A stretch of 64,000 nt of DNA from Gordonia shandongensis DSM 45094. GTDB taxonomy: Bacteria > Actinomycetota > Actinomycetes > Mycobacteriales > Mycobacteriaceae. Shown piece after piece: positions 1-9,533 of this stretch. A program made the position numbers and the translations under genes. Numbering within the stretch: the stretch's first letter is position 1; every line of letters starts with the position of its first letter. The notes beneath the pieces were generated by a model that made no database searches, was not told the origin of the DNA, and worked only from the letters and a program-made list of their open reading frames with translations. The DNA lies in assembly GCF_000423025.1 (NCBI RefSeq), contig NZ_AUHE01000009.1, positions 62,001 to 126,000 on the forward strand. Reading direction: 5' to 3'.

Positions 1-1557
1 GACTTCGGTGAACTTGACCCGTGGTCGCCCCTGCTCGGCGCCGCGCTCCCGCTCCCGCCGGTCGATGGCCGCGATCCCCCGGTAACCGACCGCCTTGCGC
101 TGGCGGCGGTCCAGGAGCTCACCGAAGGCCTCCGGTTCGGCGGTCGCGCGCGGCAACCCCTGTGCGGCGTCCGCGATGAACGATTCGACCGTCGCGACGG
201 CGTGGAGCTTGTTGGCGCCGATGCCGCCGGTGGAGCCGCGGGCCGCCCACCCGAGCACGTACGCGCCGGGGATCACCGCGCCGTCGGCGTCGGTGAGTCG
301 ACCCTCGTCCGTGGTCGGGAAGTGCCCGGCCGCGTCGTCGAACGGCAGACCGCCGATCGGCGACGAGCGGTATCCGATCGATCGGATCAGCAGATCCGTG
401 GAGATCGGGTGACGGTTCTCGCCGGTCGTCACCGTCACCGTGTCGAGGAGACCGTCGGGTGAGGCCGACGCCTCCTGCGGCGAGGTGTGGAACAGGAAGA
501 CGATGCGCCTGCGGTCCGGCGACGCCGGCCGGTCGAGCCCCCACTGCGACGGATCGGCCGCCGGATCGTCGTGCACCACGACGTCGACGCCGTCGAGGAC
601 CGACAGCGCCCGGTACTCGGCGCCGGTGTAGGCCGCCGAGTCCTGTCCGCGACGGCCGAGGACGACCACCTCGTGGATGTTCTGTCGGTGCAGCAGGTCG
701 AGCGCGCGGTCGGCGATGTCCGTGGTCGCGAGCAGTTCGGGCGGCGAGACGAGGATCCGCGCCACGTCGAGCGCCACGTTGCCCGTCCCGACCACCACGG
801 CCCGGCCGGAGCCGTCGGTCGGGATCTGCGGCCCCTGCGCTCCGGGCACGGCGTTGTACCAGGCCACCAGGTCGGTCGCCGACATCGATCCGGGCAGGTC
901 CTCGCCCGGGATGCCGAGACTGCGGGCCTGCGAGGCGCCGACCGCATAGAAGACGGCGTCGAAGTGCTCCGACAGCTCCGCCGGGGTGATCTGACCGCGT
1001 GCCGGGTCGGGACCGATCTCGACGTTCGTCGCCATCGTGACCCGCGGGTCGCGATACAGCAGGTCGAACGACTTCATGACGTCCTTGGTGCTCGGATGGT
1101 CGGGGGCGACGCCCGCACGCACCAGACCCCCGGGCGTCGGGAGCTTGTCGAACACCGTCACCCGCGCGTCGGTGCGCCCCAGGACCGTCCGCAGCGCGTA
1201 GCCGCCCGACGGTCCCGTGCCGACGATCGCGACGCGCAGATCGCGGGGCAGCCGCGGGATCTCCGGATAGACGACGTCGGTCCATCCCGACGAGATGTCC
1301 GGGTTGTCCCGGTAGTAGTTCGCGTTGATCTCGATGAAGATCTTGTCCCGGTCGCTCAATCGGTCGGCGGGATAGATCGCGTTCACCGGGCACGCGTCGG
1401 CGCAGGCACCGCAGTCGATGCACGCTTCGGGGTCGATGTGCAGGATGTCGGACGTCCCGAAACCACGTTCCTCGGGTGTCGGGTGGATGCAGTTCACCGG
1501 ACACACCGAGACGCACGCGGCGTCACTGCAGCATGACTGGGTGATGACGAACGCCAC
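1..1557 (-). CDS. fprB: Ferredoxin / ferredoxin--NADP+ reductase fusion (FprB-like), 3' end off the window
   Basis: Flavin-dependent reductase with an N-terminal ferredoxin, expected to pass electrons between NADPH and an oxygenase. The N-terminal ~65 residues hold two 4Fe-4S cysteine clusters (CCSDAACVSVCPVNC and CIDCGACADACP). A GTGPSGGYAL dinucleotide site follows near residue 105, and a second Rossmann motif (VVVGTGNVALDVARIL) lies in the middle. 519 codons are present without a stop; the M. tuberculosis homologue FprB (Rv0886) is about 575 residues, so only a short C-terminus is missing. GTG at 1557 is the start because the ferredoxin begins directly behind it. It lies 7 nt downstream of the AurF-type oxygenase on the same strand, the same pairing as Rv0885/Rv0886, which suggests it reduces that enzyme (inference). 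Confidence 0.93.
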   Translation of the reverse strand, partial: MAFVITQSCCSDAACVSVCPVNCIHPTPEERGFGTSDILHIDPEACIDCGACADACPVNAIYPADRLSDRDKIFIEINANYYRDNPDISSGWTDVVYPEIPRLPRDLRVAIVGTGPSGGYALRTVLGRTDARVTVFDKLPTPGGLVRAGVAPDHPSTKDVMKSFDLLYRDPRVTMATNVEIGPDPARGQITPAELSEHFDAVFYAVGASQARSLGIPGEDLPGSMSATDLVAWYNAVPGAQGPQIPTDGSGRAVVVGTGNVALDVARILVSPPELLATTDIADRALDLLHRQNIHEVVVLGRRGQDSAAYTGAEYRALSVLDGVDVVVHDDPAADPSQWGLDRPASPDRRRIVFLFHTSPQEASASPDGLLDTVTVTTGENRHPISTDLLIRSIGYRSSPIGGLPFDDAAGHFPTTDEGRLTDADGAVIPGAYVLGWAARGSTGGIGANKLHAVATVESFIADAAQGLPRATAEPEAFGELLDRRQRKAVGYRGIAAIDRRERERGAEQGRPRVKFTEV

Positions 1558-1564
1558 GGGACTC

Positions 1565-2518
1565 CTAGATCATGTGCGCCCGGCGGTAGTACCGCAGAGC
1601 GGGCTTGGTCAGGAGCCCGACCTCGTCGAGGAACTCCATCAGGTGGGTGCAGCTGCTCCGGATCATCGCCTGGAAGTGGCTGTTGGTCCGGCGTTCGGCC
1701 ATGGCACGGTGCACGTCGAGGCCGGCGTCGGCGTAGGCCTGCGGTTGGACCAGGCTCGTGACGATCATGTACGCGCCCGCGGCCACCGCGAGGGCACTGA
1801 ACTGGCGGCGGGCCCAGCCGATCCCCTTGACCGCATCGCGGACCTCTTCGCGCGCATACTTCATGTGGCGCGACTCCTCGAGGACGTGGATCTCGTTGAC
1901 GGTGCGGATGAACGGCAGCACCCGGTCGTCCCGCATGCATCCGCGCTGGAAGACGTCGAGGATCTCCTCGGCGACGAGGATCCCCGCGTACGCGACCTCG
2001 TTCTTCGCGGTCACCTTGAAGATCTTGCCGAGTCGGGCGACGGTCGGGTGGGGCCGGTACGAGGTGCCGACCATCTTCTCGGACGCCTTGGCGAACATCA
2101 GCGAGTGTCGGCACTCGTCGGCGACCTCCACCAGGGCGAACTGGTATTCGGCGGAGTGATAGTCGCCGACGTAGTGGTCGCGCAGCACCATCTCCTGGAG
2201 GATCATCTCGAACCAGATGCCGATGTTCATGATCGAGGCGAACTCGTGACGGGTGAGGCTCACCCGCTGCTCCTCGGTCATCTCGTTCCAGTAGTCGGTG
2301 CCGTACAGGGTCGACCACTCGGGGCTGCAGCCGTGCTTGTCCGGCTCCATCGGCTGCGACCAGTCGATCTCGGTCATCGCATTGCGGGAGAGTCGAGCGG
2401 CCGACTTCAGGAGGCGTTCGGACACCTGCTCGGACCCCTCGTCGCGCATGCTGACCACCGTGCGGTCCGCGGGCTCGTCCCCGTCGAGAACCGAGGGGCT
2501 GTTCATCGCTGCAGTCAT
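1565..2518 (-). CDS. AurF-type di-iron oxygenase (PF11583 family)
   Basis: 317-residue ferritin-like di-iron protein resembling p-aminobenzoate N-oxygenase AurF and Rv0885. All expected metal ligands are visible: E104, E135 and H138 in DECRH, E184 in AEEIL, and H211, E215, H218 in HVLEESRH. The last five intervals match AurF spacing (ExxH, then HxxxExxH). ATG 2518 is chosen because GGAGG lies 6-7 nt upstream. The gene precedes the ferredoxin/reductase fusion by 7 nt, so the two probably form a self-contained oxygenase system. The substrate is unknown. AurF relatives oxidise aryl-amines, but fatty-acyl or other substrates are possible. Confidence 0.9.
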   Translation of the reverse strand: MTAAMNSPSVLDGDEPADRTVVSMRDEGSEQVSERLLKSAARLSRNAMTEIDWSQPMEPDKHGCSPEWSTLYGTDYWNEMTEEQRVSLTRHEFASIMNIGIWFEMILQEMVLRDHYVGDYHSAEYQFALVEVADECRHSLMFAKASEKMVGTSYRPHPTVARLGKIFKVTAKNEVAYAGILVAEEILDVFQRGCMRDDRVLPFIRTVNEIHVLEESRHMKYAREEVRDAVKGIGWARRQFSALAVAAGAYMIVTSLVQPQAYADAGLDVHRAMAERRTNSHFQAMIRSSCTHLMEFLDEVGLLTKPALRYYRRAHMI

Positions 2519-2578
2519 CGTCGACCTCCGTGATGCGTGGTGCTGCGTGGCGGTGACGCATTGTTGCCATCACCCTTT

Positions 2579-2598
2579 GTTACAACATCTATTGTCAC
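2579..2598. promoter_or_regulatory. Inverted repeat in the divergent AurF/SDR intergenic region
   Basis: GTTACAA (2579-2585), six-base spacer, TTGTCAC (2592-2598): 7-bp arms with one mismatch, in an unusually AT-rich patch between the divergent start codons at 2518 and 2706. A second, perfect dyad TTACT-ACTC-AGTAA lies at 2639-2652. Size and position fit operators for a TetR-type or similar dimeric repressor. No regulator gene is adjacent, so the binding protein is unknown. Confidence 0.4.
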
Positions 2599-2705
2599 GG
2601 TATCAGCCCCTTGCGGGGCAGTAAACCGTCTGCAAGGCTTACTACTCAGTAACATCCGTGTTCGGCCTGTCGATGCAGGTCGGCGTAGACGAGTCGGGAG
2701 TCGAC

Positions 2706-3476
2706 ATGCCATCGATCTTCATCACCGGCGGTGCCGCGGGCATCGGATTGGCCACCGCCGAACACTTCGCCGCCCGCGGCTGGACGGTCGGCGTCTACGA
2801 CGTCAGCGAGGACGCCCTCGCCGCCGTCTCCGCGGCCCACCCCGACATCGTCACCGGCGTCCTCGACGTCCGCGACCCCGAACAGTGGGACAAGGCCCTG
2901 GCCGAGTTCACCGCCCGCACCGGCGGCACCCTCGACGTCCTCGACAACAACGCGGGCATCCTCGTCGCCGGCGACCTCACCGACATCTCGACCGACGCGA
3001 TCAAGGCGCAGATCGAGATCGACGCGCTCGGCGTCACCTACGGCGCCCGGGCCGCCCACCCCTACCTCAAGGCGACCCCCGGATCCCACCTGGTGAACAT
3101 CGCCTCGGCCTCGGCGATCTACGGGCAGCCCGGCATCGCCACCTACAGCGCGTCCAAGTTCTACGTCGCCGGTCTCACCGAGGCGCTCGAACTCGAATGG
3201 GAGGGCGACGACATCCGCGTCGTCAGCATCTGGCCGCTGTGGGCCAAGACCGCGCTGGCCGACACCGACGCCAAGTCGACCCAGACCCTCGGCATCCGCA
3301 TCACTCCCGAGCAGGTCGCCGAGAAGGTCTGGGATTCGGTGCACCCGACCGCGTCCGATCGCCTGCTGCGCCGCACCAGCTACTCGGTGGGCCTGCAGAC
3401 CACGGTCCTGGGCAACGCCGCCAAGTTCATCCCGAACGTGCTCAACCGGACGGTCAACAAGTTCCTGTCCGTGTGA
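2706..3476 (+). CDS. SDR family NAD(P)-dependent oxidoreductase
   Basis: 256-residue classical short-chain dehydrogenase. It has the cofactor motif TGGAAGIG near the N-terminus, the structural NNAG motif and the catalytic YSASK. ATG 2706 is preferred over upstream in-frame codons because GGGAG (2696-2700) sits 5 nt before it and the Rossmann strand starts at residue 4. It is divergent from the AurF-type oxygenase and convergent with betA, with a strong hairpin between. The substrate cannot be told from sequence. Specific acidic or basic cofactor-selecting residues were not assessed. Confidence 0.9.
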   Translation: MPSIFITGGAAGIGLATAEHFAARGWTVGVYDVSEDALAAVSAAHPDIVTGVLDVRDPEQWDKALAEFTARTGGTLDVLDNNAGILVAGDLTDISTDAIKAQIEIDALGVTYGARAAHPYLKATPGSHLVNIASASAIYGQPGIATYSASKFYVAGLTEALELEWEGDDIRVVSIWPLWAKTALADTDAKSTQTLGIRITPEQVAEKVWDSVHPTASDRLLRRTSYSVGLQTTVLGNAAKFIPNVLNRTVNKFLSV

Positions 3477-3492
3477 CGCACCCGCGAACACG

Positions 3493-3538
3493 ACTTCGGC
3501 GATCTTCCGGCTCCACAGAACCGGAAGATCGCCGAAGT
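3493..3538. terminator. Bidirectional hairpin terminator between SDR and betA
   Basis: Perfect 18-bp arms (3493-3510 and 3521-3538) around a 10-nt loop, 16 nt after the SDR stop (3476) and 16 nt before the end of the opposing betA (3555). The + strand is followed by a short T/C-rich tail. It is suited to ending transcription from both sides. Confidence 0.8.
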
Positions 3539-3554
3539 TCTTCTCAGCCCCGAA

Positions 3555-5144
3555 TCAGCGGCCCCGAATCAGGTCGGCGCAGCGTTCGCCGACCATCATC
3601 ACCGTGATGTTGGGATTCACCGACGTGTGCTCGGGGAAGATCGAGGCGTCGGCGACTCGAAGCCCCTCGACACCCTTCACCCGCAGCTCGGCGTCCACCG
3701 GCGCGTCATCCGACGCGCCCATCGCCACCGACCCCACCGGGTGATAGACGGTGTTGTGGGTCCGCTCGATGTACGCCTGCAGGTCGGCGTCACTGTCCGC
3801 ATCCGGCCCCGGGAACAGTTCGCGCCCCGTCCAGCCGGCCATCGCCGGCTGCCGGGCGATCTCGCGGGCACGCCGGATGCCCTCGGTCATGATCCGCAGG
3901 TCGTAGCCCTCCGGGTCCGAGAAGTACCGCGGATCCACCAGCGGTTTGTCGCGGAAGTCCCGCGACCGCAGCCGCACCGTCCCCCGCGACCGCGCATGCG
4001 TCACGTTCGGCGTGAGGCAGAAGACGTTCTCCGCCGTCGGGTACCCTTGACGCAGCGTGTGCATGTCGAACGGCACGCTGCCGTAGTGCATCATCAGGTC
4101 CGGGCGATCCAGCCCCGAGTCCACGGTGTCGAAGATGCCGATCTCCCACCACTGCGTCGACGTCTCGACCATCGGCGCGAGCGCCTCCCACGAGACCACC
4201 CCCTCGGGGTGATCCTGCAGGTTCGATCCCACGCCGGGCGAATCCATGAGCACGTCGACACCCAGACCCGCGAGGTGCTCGGCGGGCCCGATGCCCGAGA
4301 GCATCAGCAGCTTGGGACTGTCGATCGCGCCGGCCGACAGGACCAGCTCCCGTGCGCTGCGGATCACCTGAGTCCTGCCGAACTGGTTGTCGACGACCTC
4401 CACGCCGACGCACCGCAGTCCGTCGAACAGGAGCCGCTTGGCCCGCAGACCCGTCAGCAGGGTGAAGTTCTCGCGATCGACGATCGGATGGATGTACGAC
4501 ACCGACGACGACGACCGGACCCCGTCCGGGCGACTGTTGATCTGGAAGAAGTTCGCACCCCGGGTGACCGTCGTCCCGGCGTTGAACGTGACGGTCGGGA
4601 TCCCGTACTGACCGGCCGCCTCGAGCAGCGCGACACCGCACGGATCGACCGGCGGGATGTTCATCAAGTTCACCGGGCCGCTGTCACCGTGGTGCGGCGC
4701 ATCGGGGCCGGCGTCCTCGTTGGTCTCCATCCGCTTCAGGACCGGCCAGAGCGCCTCCGCGTTCCATCCGGTCGCCCCGAAACGGCTCTCCCACTCGTCG
4801 AGGTCCTCGGCGGGCGGCCAGAACGCGATGCACGAGTTGTGCGACGAGCAGCCGCCGAGCACCTTGGCCCGCGAATGCCGCATGAACGAGTTGCCGTGAT
4901 CCTGCGGCTCGATCGGATAATCCCAGTCGTATCCCGATTCGAGCAGTTCCATCCACCGGTTGAGCTGCAACACCTCGTCGACCCCGCGGTCGTCGGGTCC
5001 GGCCTCGATCAGCGCGACCGAGACCGAGGGGTCCTCCGACAGCCTCGCCGCCACGGCACAGCCACCGGATCCACCTCCGACGACCACGTAGTCGAACTCC
5101 CTGACGCCTGCCGCACTCGCGGCCGCCTGCGACTCGGTACTCAT
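3555..5144 (-). CDS. betA: GMC-family choline dehydrogenase
   Basis: 529-residue FAD-dependent GMC oxidoreductase oxidising choline to betaine aldehyde. It shows the N-terminal FAD site ([10 protein letters not shown]), the GMC signature around VLGGCSSHN, the catalytic YHPVGS histidine region and the C-terminal VNPNIT motif. ATG 5144 has GGAGGAG upstream and overlaps the betB stop by ATGA, so translation is coupled. Last gene of the betT-betB-betA operon; the company of BCCT transporter and betaine-aldehyde dehydrogenase is what makes choline, rather than another alcohol, the likely substrate. Confidence 0.9.
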   Translation of the reverse strand: MSTESQAAASAAGVREFDYVVVGGGSGGCAVAARLSEDPSVSVALIEAGPDDRGVDEVLQLNRWMELLESGYDWDYPIEPQDHGNSFMRHSRAKVLGGCSSHNSCIAFWPPAEDLDEWESRFGATGWNAEALWPVLKRMETNEDAGPDAPHHGDSGPVNLMNIPPVDPCGVALLEAAGQYGIPTVTFNAGTTVTRGANFFQINSRPDGVRSSSSVSYIHPIVDRENFTLLTGLRAKRLLFDGLRCVGVEVVDNQFGRTQVIRSARELVLSAGAIDSPKLLMLSGIGPAEHLAGLGVDVLMDSPGVGSNLQDHPEGVVSWEALAPMVETSTQWWEIGIFDTVDSGLDRPDLMMHYGSVPFDMHTLRQGYPTAENVFCLTPNVTHARSRGTVRLRSRDFRDKPLVDPRYFSDPEGYDLRIMTEGIRRAREIARQPAMAGWTGRELFPGPDADSDADLQAYIERTHNTVYHPVGSVAMGASDDAPVDAELRVKGVEGLRVADASIFPEHTSVNPNITVMMVGERCADLIRGR

Positions 5145-6649
5145 CTGCGCTCCTCCTCCCGGCGGTCGGCGAACCATCCGGTCACCGCCGGTGCGATGTT
5201 CTGATACACGTGCTTGGCCTCGCGGTACTCGTCGAGACCCGTCGGACCAAGTTCCCGTCCGACTCCGGACTGCCCGAAACCACCCCACTCCGCCTGCGGG
5301 AGGTACGGGTGGAAGTCGTTGATCCAGACGGTGCCGTGACGGAGACGGTTCGCGATCCGCTGGGCGCGCCCCGCGTCCTGCGTCCACACCGCTCCGGCGA
5401 GACCGTAATCGGTGTCGTTCGCGATCCGCACCGCATCGTCCTCGTCGGTGAACGTCTCGACGGTGACCACGGGCCCGAAGGCCTCGTCGCGCACCACCGA
5501 CATCCCCGCGCGGACGCCGTCGATCACGGTCGGCAGGTAGTAGTACCCGGCGTCGAGATCGGTCTGGCCCGACCGCCCGGTCGCGAACGCCCCGCCGCAG
5601 CGGACCCGCGCCCCCTCGGCGACACCCGCCTGAACGTAGGCGTGCACCTTGTCGCGGTGGTCCGCCGAGATCAGCGGCCCGGTCTCCGCCGCATCGTCGA
5701 ACGGTCCGCCCAACACGATGTGCCCGGCGCGGTCGACGAGCGCGTCGACGAACCGCTCGGCGATCGAGTCCTGCACCACGAGACGGGCGCCCGCCGAGCA
5801 GACCTGCCCGGAGTGGACGAACGCGGCGTTGAGCGCATTGTCGAGGGCCGCTTCGAAGTCGGCGTCGGCGAACACCACGTTCGGGTTCTTGCCGCCGAGT
5901 TCCAGGGCGACCTTCTTGACGGTCGCCGCGGCCGACGCGGCGACCACGCGGCCGGTCACCAGGCCGCCGGTGAACGACACCAGGTCGACGTCCGGATGCG
6001 ACGACAGCGGGGCGCCCGCCGTCGCGCCGGCACCGGTCACCAGATTCGCCACGCCCGCCGGTAGACCGAGATCGGCGAGCAGCCGCATCGTGAGGATCGC
6101 GGTGTGCGGCGTCAGCTCGGCCGGTTTGAGGACGAACGAGCAGCCCGCCGCGAGGGCCGGGGCGATCTTCCACGCGGCCTGCAGCAGCGGATAGTTCCAG
6201 GGGGTGATGAGCCCGCAGACGCCGACCGGCTCGTACTGGATCCGGCTGACGACCGCCTCCGATCCGGCGTCGACCACGCGGCCGCCGTCGTGCGCGCCGA
6301 TGTCCGCGAAGTAGTCGAAGCAGGCGGCGATGTCATCCATGTCGAGTCGCGCCTCGACGATCCGCTTGCCGGTGTCGAGCGCCTCGGCCCGCGCGAACTC
6401 CTCGCGCCGATCGCGGATGCCGGCCGCCGTGCGCCGCAGCAGATCGCACCGCTGGGCGGCGGGCACCGAAGCCCAGCGTCGGTCGTCGAACGCCGCGCGC
6501 GCCGCCGCGATCGCGCGGAGCGTGTCCTGCTCGCCGGCCTCACTGACGGTCGCGACCAGCGAGCCGTCCGCGGGGCAGTGGATGTCGCGGGTGGCCCCGT
6601 CGGTGGCGGGGACCCACTCCCCGTCGATGAACAGCGTTGCTGGATTCAC
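5141..6649 (-). CDS. betB: Betaine-aldehyde dehydrogenase
   Basis: 502-residue NAD(P)-dependent aldehyde dehydrogenase converting betaine aldehyde to glycine betaine. It has the [13 protein letters not shown] substrate/cofactor region, the general-base glutamate in LELGGKNPN and the nucleophilic cysteine in [11 protein letters not shown] 6649 is chosen because a purine-rich site (GAGGGAG) precedes it and the conserved LFIDGEWV segment follows. Further upstream in-frame codons run into repetitive sequence. The 3' end overlaps betA by 4 bp; betT lies 46 nt upstream. Product accumulation would serve osmoprotection or use of choline as a nutrient. Confidence 0.9.
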   Translation of the reverse strand: MNPATLFIDGEWVPATDGATRDIHCPADGSLVATVSEAGEQDTLRAIAAARAAFDDRRWASVPAAQRCDLLRRTAAGIRDRREEFARAEALDTGKRIVEARLDMDDIAACFDYFADIGAHDGGRVVDAGSEAVVSRIQYEPVGVCGLITPWNYPLLQAAWKIAPALAAGCSFVLKPAELTPHTAILTMRLLADLGLPAGVANLVTGAGATAGAPLSSHPDVDLVSFTGGLVTGRVVAASAAATVKKVALELGGKNPNVVFADADFEAALDNALNAAFVHSGQVCSAGARLVVQDSIAERFVDALVDRAGHIVLGGPFDDAAETGPLISADHRDKVHAYVQAGVAEGARVRCGGAFATGRSGQTDLDAGYYYLPTVIDGVRAGMSVVRDEAFGPVVTVETFTDEDDAVRIANDTDYGLAGAVWTQDAGRAQRIANRLRHGTVWINDFHPYLPQAEWGGFGQSGVGRELGPTGLDEYREAKHVYQNIAPAVTGWFADRREEERR

Positions 6650-6660
6650 ACTCTCTCCCT

Positions 6661-6696
6661 CAGTCGTCTCGATCGGATCAGTCGTCTCGATCGGAT
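6661..6696. repeat. 18-bp perfect tandem duplication between betT and betB
   Basis: The unit CAGTCGTCTCGATCGGAT occurs twice back to back (6661-6678 and 6679-6696). It fills most of the 46-nt gap between the betT stop and the betB start and touches the end of betT. Confidence 0.85.
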
Positions 6697-8921
6697 CATC
6701 GCGTCTCGCCCTCACTCGCTGCCGCACCGGTCGCCTCGCCACCGGCCCCGTCGACACCGCCACCGGCCCCGTCGACGCCGCCACCGGCCCCGTCGACACC
6801 GGCACCGGCCTCCTCGAAATCGGCGTGATCGTCTTCGAAGTCGGCCGACCAGTCGAGCGTCGCCTCCCCCATCACGGTCGACGACTCGCCCTCCCCCACC
6901 GAGTGCAGGTACGCGAGGTGCCGCTCGTAATGGTCGAGCACGTTGGAGCTGATCTGCTCTTTGGTGAACCCGTAGACGTCGAAGCCCTCACTGCCCTGCG
7001 CGGTGAAGACCTCGAGCCGGAAGAAACTGTCGGACGGTTCCGGGTTCCGTCCGAACACCGGCGTCGGATGACGCGTGGGATACACCTGGTAGTGGAACGG
7101 CCGCATCCCGTTGAAGTCGACGTCGAGGTGGTGGCACTCCACGTCGTAGGCGTCCACGTGGGAGGTCCCGACACGGGCGTCCATCCCCGAACGGACCAGT
7201 TCGTCGGCCACCTCGCGCAACGCGGGGGCCACCGTCTTCGTCGAGAACTTCCGGATGTCGGCGACGTCCGGGTAGTGGACGGCGCGCGCCACGCGCTGGC
7301 GCCAGTTGAGCGCCGTACCGCCCGACGACCGGTGCGAGAGCGCCTGCGTCATCGCCGTCCGCCGCGACTCCACCCAGTCGCCCTCGACCGCGAACGCACG
7401 GAACAGGCCGAGCATGATGAGCAGCACGACCACCGCGAACGGCAGCCCCATAATCACCGTCGCCTGCTGCAGCGTGTCGATGCCGCCGATCATCAGCATG
7501 GACATCGTCAACAGTCCGGTCGCCGCCGCCCAGAAGATCCGCACCCACTTCGGCCCGTCGGACTCGTTGTCGGAGATGCGCGACGAGAAGTGCGACATCA
7601 CCAGCGACCCGGAGTCCGCGCTCGTGATGTAGAACAGCAGCCCGGTGAACGTCGCGATCACCACGAGCGCGGGCGCCCCCGGATACTCGTGCAGCAGTGA
7701 GTAGAAGGCGCGTTCGGGATGGTCGATCGCAGTCTCCTCGAACGCGCCGTCGCCGCCCCGGACGACGGCCAACGCACTGTTCCCGAAGATCGAGATCCAC
7801 ACCAGGATGAACAGGAACGGGACGATCAACGTACCGCTGACGAACTGTCGGATGGTGCGGCCGCGGGAGATCCGCGCCAGGAACAACCCCACGAAGGGCG
7901 CCCACGCGATCCACCACGCCCAGAAGAACAGGGTCCAGTCGCTCATCCACTGTTCGGGATGGTCGTAGGCCATCGTGTCCAGCGTCATGCTCGGGAACTT
8001 GCTGATGAAGTCGCCGACGTTCTGGACGAGCGCGTTCATGATGAAGGTCGTCGACCCGGCGACGAGCACGAACAGCATGAGACCGATCGCGATGATCACG
8101 TTGATCTCGGAGAGCCGCTTGACGCCCTTGTCGACACCCGACACCGCCGACAGGGTCGCCACGGCCACCGCGACCACGACGAGCGCGGCCTGCGCCCAAT
8201 GGCTCTCCGGGATGCCGAAGAGATCGTCGAGACCGACGTTGAGCTGGGCGACGCCGATACCGAGGCTGGTCGCCAGACCGAAGATCGCGCCGATCAGCGC
8301 AGCGATGTCGACCATGTCGCCGAGCACGCCCTCGACCCGGTCGCCGAAGATCGGCCGCAACGCCGACCTCAAACTGAGCGGCATGTTGTAGCGGTATGCG
8401 AAGTAGGCCAGAGCCATCCCGATCAGCGCGTACAGGCCCCAGCCGATGATCCCGTAGTGAAACAGCGTCCACACGACGGCCTGCTGCGTCGATTCGAGGG
8501 TGTGGCCGTCGCCGACCGGCGGGTGGGCCCGCTGGAACACGGGTTCGGACACCGAGAAGAACATGAGATCGATGCCGATGCCCGCCGCGAACAGCATGGC
8601 CGTCCACGAGAAGACGTTGTACGTCGGTTTGGAGTGGTCGGGTCCCAGCTTCACCTTGCCGACCCGGGACAACGCCACCCAGACCACGAATGCCAGCACA
8701 CCGGAGGCGAGGAGGATGTAGAACCAGCCGAGTTCGCGCGACACCCAGGTGACCGCGGTGCCGATGACGTGGTCGGCGTTCTCCCGGCTGACGAACGCCC
8801 ACACGATGATGCCGACGACGGCCGCACTGGCACCGAGGAACACCCTCGTGTTGACCCGTACGACGGGTGCCGACTTCCCTTCCCTGCGTCCCCCGGTTCG
8901 ATTGTCTACGGTCACGATCAC
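6696..8921 (-). CDS. betT: BCCT family choline/betaine transporter with repetitive C-terminal tail
   Basis: 741-residue secondary transporter of the betaine/carnitine/choline family with about twelve membrane segments between residues ~25 and ~530. The family tryptophan-rich segment is visible ([16 protein letters not shown]), as is [15 protein letters not shown] ~200-residue hydrophilic C-terminal domain follows, as in BetT proteins where it senses osmotic state. The very end is low-complexity, with three copies of a GVDGAGG-type heptad, an odd extension. First gene of the betTBA operon; no betI repressor is adjacent. GTG 8921 is used; GTG 8915 is an alternative. Confidence 0.9.
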   Translation of the reverse strand: MIVTVDNRTGGRREGKSAPVVRVNTRVFLGASAAVVGIIVWAFVSRENADHVIGTAVTWVSRELGWFYILLASGVLAFVVWVALSRVGKVKLGPDHSKPTYNVFSWTAMLFAAGIGIDLMFFSVSEPVFQRAHPPVGDGHTLESTQQAVVWTLFHYGIIGWGLYALIGMALAYFAYRYNMPLSLRSALRPIFGDRVEGVLGDMVDIAALIGAIFGLATSLGIGVAQLNVGLDDLFGIPESHWAQAALVVVAVAVATLSAVSGVDKGVKRLSEINVIIAIGLMLFVLVAGSTTFIMNALVQNVGDFISKFPSMTLDTMAYDHPEQWMSDWTLFFWAWWIAWAPFVGLFLARISRGRTIRQFVSGTLIVPFLFILVWISIFGNSALAVVRGGDGAFEETAIDHPERAFYSLLHEYPGAPALVVIATFTGLLFYITSADSGSLVMSHFSSRISDNESDGPKWVRIFWAAATGLLTMSMLMIGGIDTLQQATVIMGLPFAVVVLLIMLGLFRAFAVEGDWVESRRTAMTQALSHRSSGGTALNWRQRVARAVHYPDVADIRKFSTKTVAPALREVADELVRSGMDARVGTSHVDAYDVECHHLDVDFNGMRPFHYQVYPTRHPTPVFGRNPEPSDSFFRLEVFTAQGSEGFDVYGFTKEQISSNVLDHYERHLAYLHSVGEGESSTVMGEATLDWSADFEDDHADFEEAGAGVDGAGGGVDGAGGGVDGAGGEATGAAASEGETR
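6738..6800. repeat. 21-bp tandem repeat inside the betT 3' end
   Basis: Three consecutive 21-bp units (6738-6758, 6759-6779, 6780-6800) differing by one base, plus a partial fourth. They encode GVDGAGG-like heptads at the transporter's C-terminus. The unit is in frame, so copy-number change would only lengthen or shorten the tail. Confidence 0.85.
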
Positions 8922-9036
8922 ATCCGATACGAAGTGCGTCGCCGATGCCGGAAACGCGCGAGTAACGACAGCGTCAACCTACTGCGGATCCGCCGCGGAC
9001 CGAAATTGGACACCCGTTCGAGATCACACCGTGACT

Positions 9037-9084
9037 GGGTCCTACCGTCACACTGCGGCCGGGACCCACCGTCACACTGCGGCC
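9037..9084. repeat. 24-bp direct repeat between betT and rpmF
   Basis: Two adjacent 24-bp units (9037-9060 and 9061-9084) with two differences, sharing ACCGTCACACTGCGGCC. They lie in the non-coding stretch upstream of betT. They could be a duplicated regulatory element or simply a small duplication; nothing distinguishes these. Confidence 0.7.
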
Positions 9085-9110
9085 GTCGCCGTCCTGGCCG
9101 CGGATGCGAA

Positions 9111-9150
9111 AACGACTGTGGCCGATGATCTCTCATCGGCCACAGTCGTT
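9111..9150 (-). terminator. Hairpin terminator of rpmF
   Basis: Perfect 18-bp stem (9111-9128 with 9133-9150) and a 4-nt loop, beginning 17 nt beyond the rpmF stop. On the minus strand the stem is followed by a run of T (GTTTTCGC), the classical intrinsic arrangement. Confidence 0.85.
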
Positions 9151-9167
9151 GGTGTCAGCGATCCGCG

Positions 9168-9341
9168 TCAGCGGCGGTCGAGGTCGACCAAGCCCATCTT
9201 CGCGGCCTTGACGAGGCGACGCGGGATGCGCTGCGACACGCCGTTGATCTTCTCCTCCTGCAGTGCGACGTTGTCCGCCTTCCACTGCGAACGACGGCTG
9301 CGGGTATTGGCCCGCGACATCCGGCGCTTGGGTACTGCCAT
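9168..9341 (-). CDS. rpmF: 50S ribosomal protein L32
   Basis: 57-residue basic protein with the family start [17 protein letters not shown] and the end MGLVDLDRR. It is a structural component of the large ribosomal subunit. The usual zinc-binding cysteine pairs are absent, so this is the zinc-independent (C-minus) form. ATG 9341 has GAAGG about 9 nt upstream. The gene stands alone, ending in a strong terminator, with the AEC transporter divergent on the other side. Confidence 0.97.
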   Translation of the reverse strand: MAVPKRRMSRANTRSRRSQWKADNVALQEEKINGVSQRIPRRLVKAAKMGLVDLDRR

Positions 9342-9533
9342 GGTTCCAGCCCTTCTCTTACCTGATGCGGGTGGGTTCGGGGTGTCGTCCCGACCTGCCA
9401 GACCCGCTGATCGCCTTGCAGACCACGGCAAGGCACCGCGGCACACAACCAGACCAGACTAGCCGCCGGAACCAGTCGAACGCAAAACCGCCCGATGCGC
9501 GCGGACGCCGGCCGCGCAGGCATAATGCCTCGC

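Noticed and set aside
2658-2705. Upstream start for the SDR adding 16 residues
   Set aside because: No ribosome-binding site, and the extra residues precede the normal Rossmann start; ATG 2706 has GGGAG at the right distance.
5145-6173. betA extended upstream through the betB region
   Set aside because: The extra frame is antisense-like Arg-rich sequence inside betB; the FAD motif starts right after ATG 5144.
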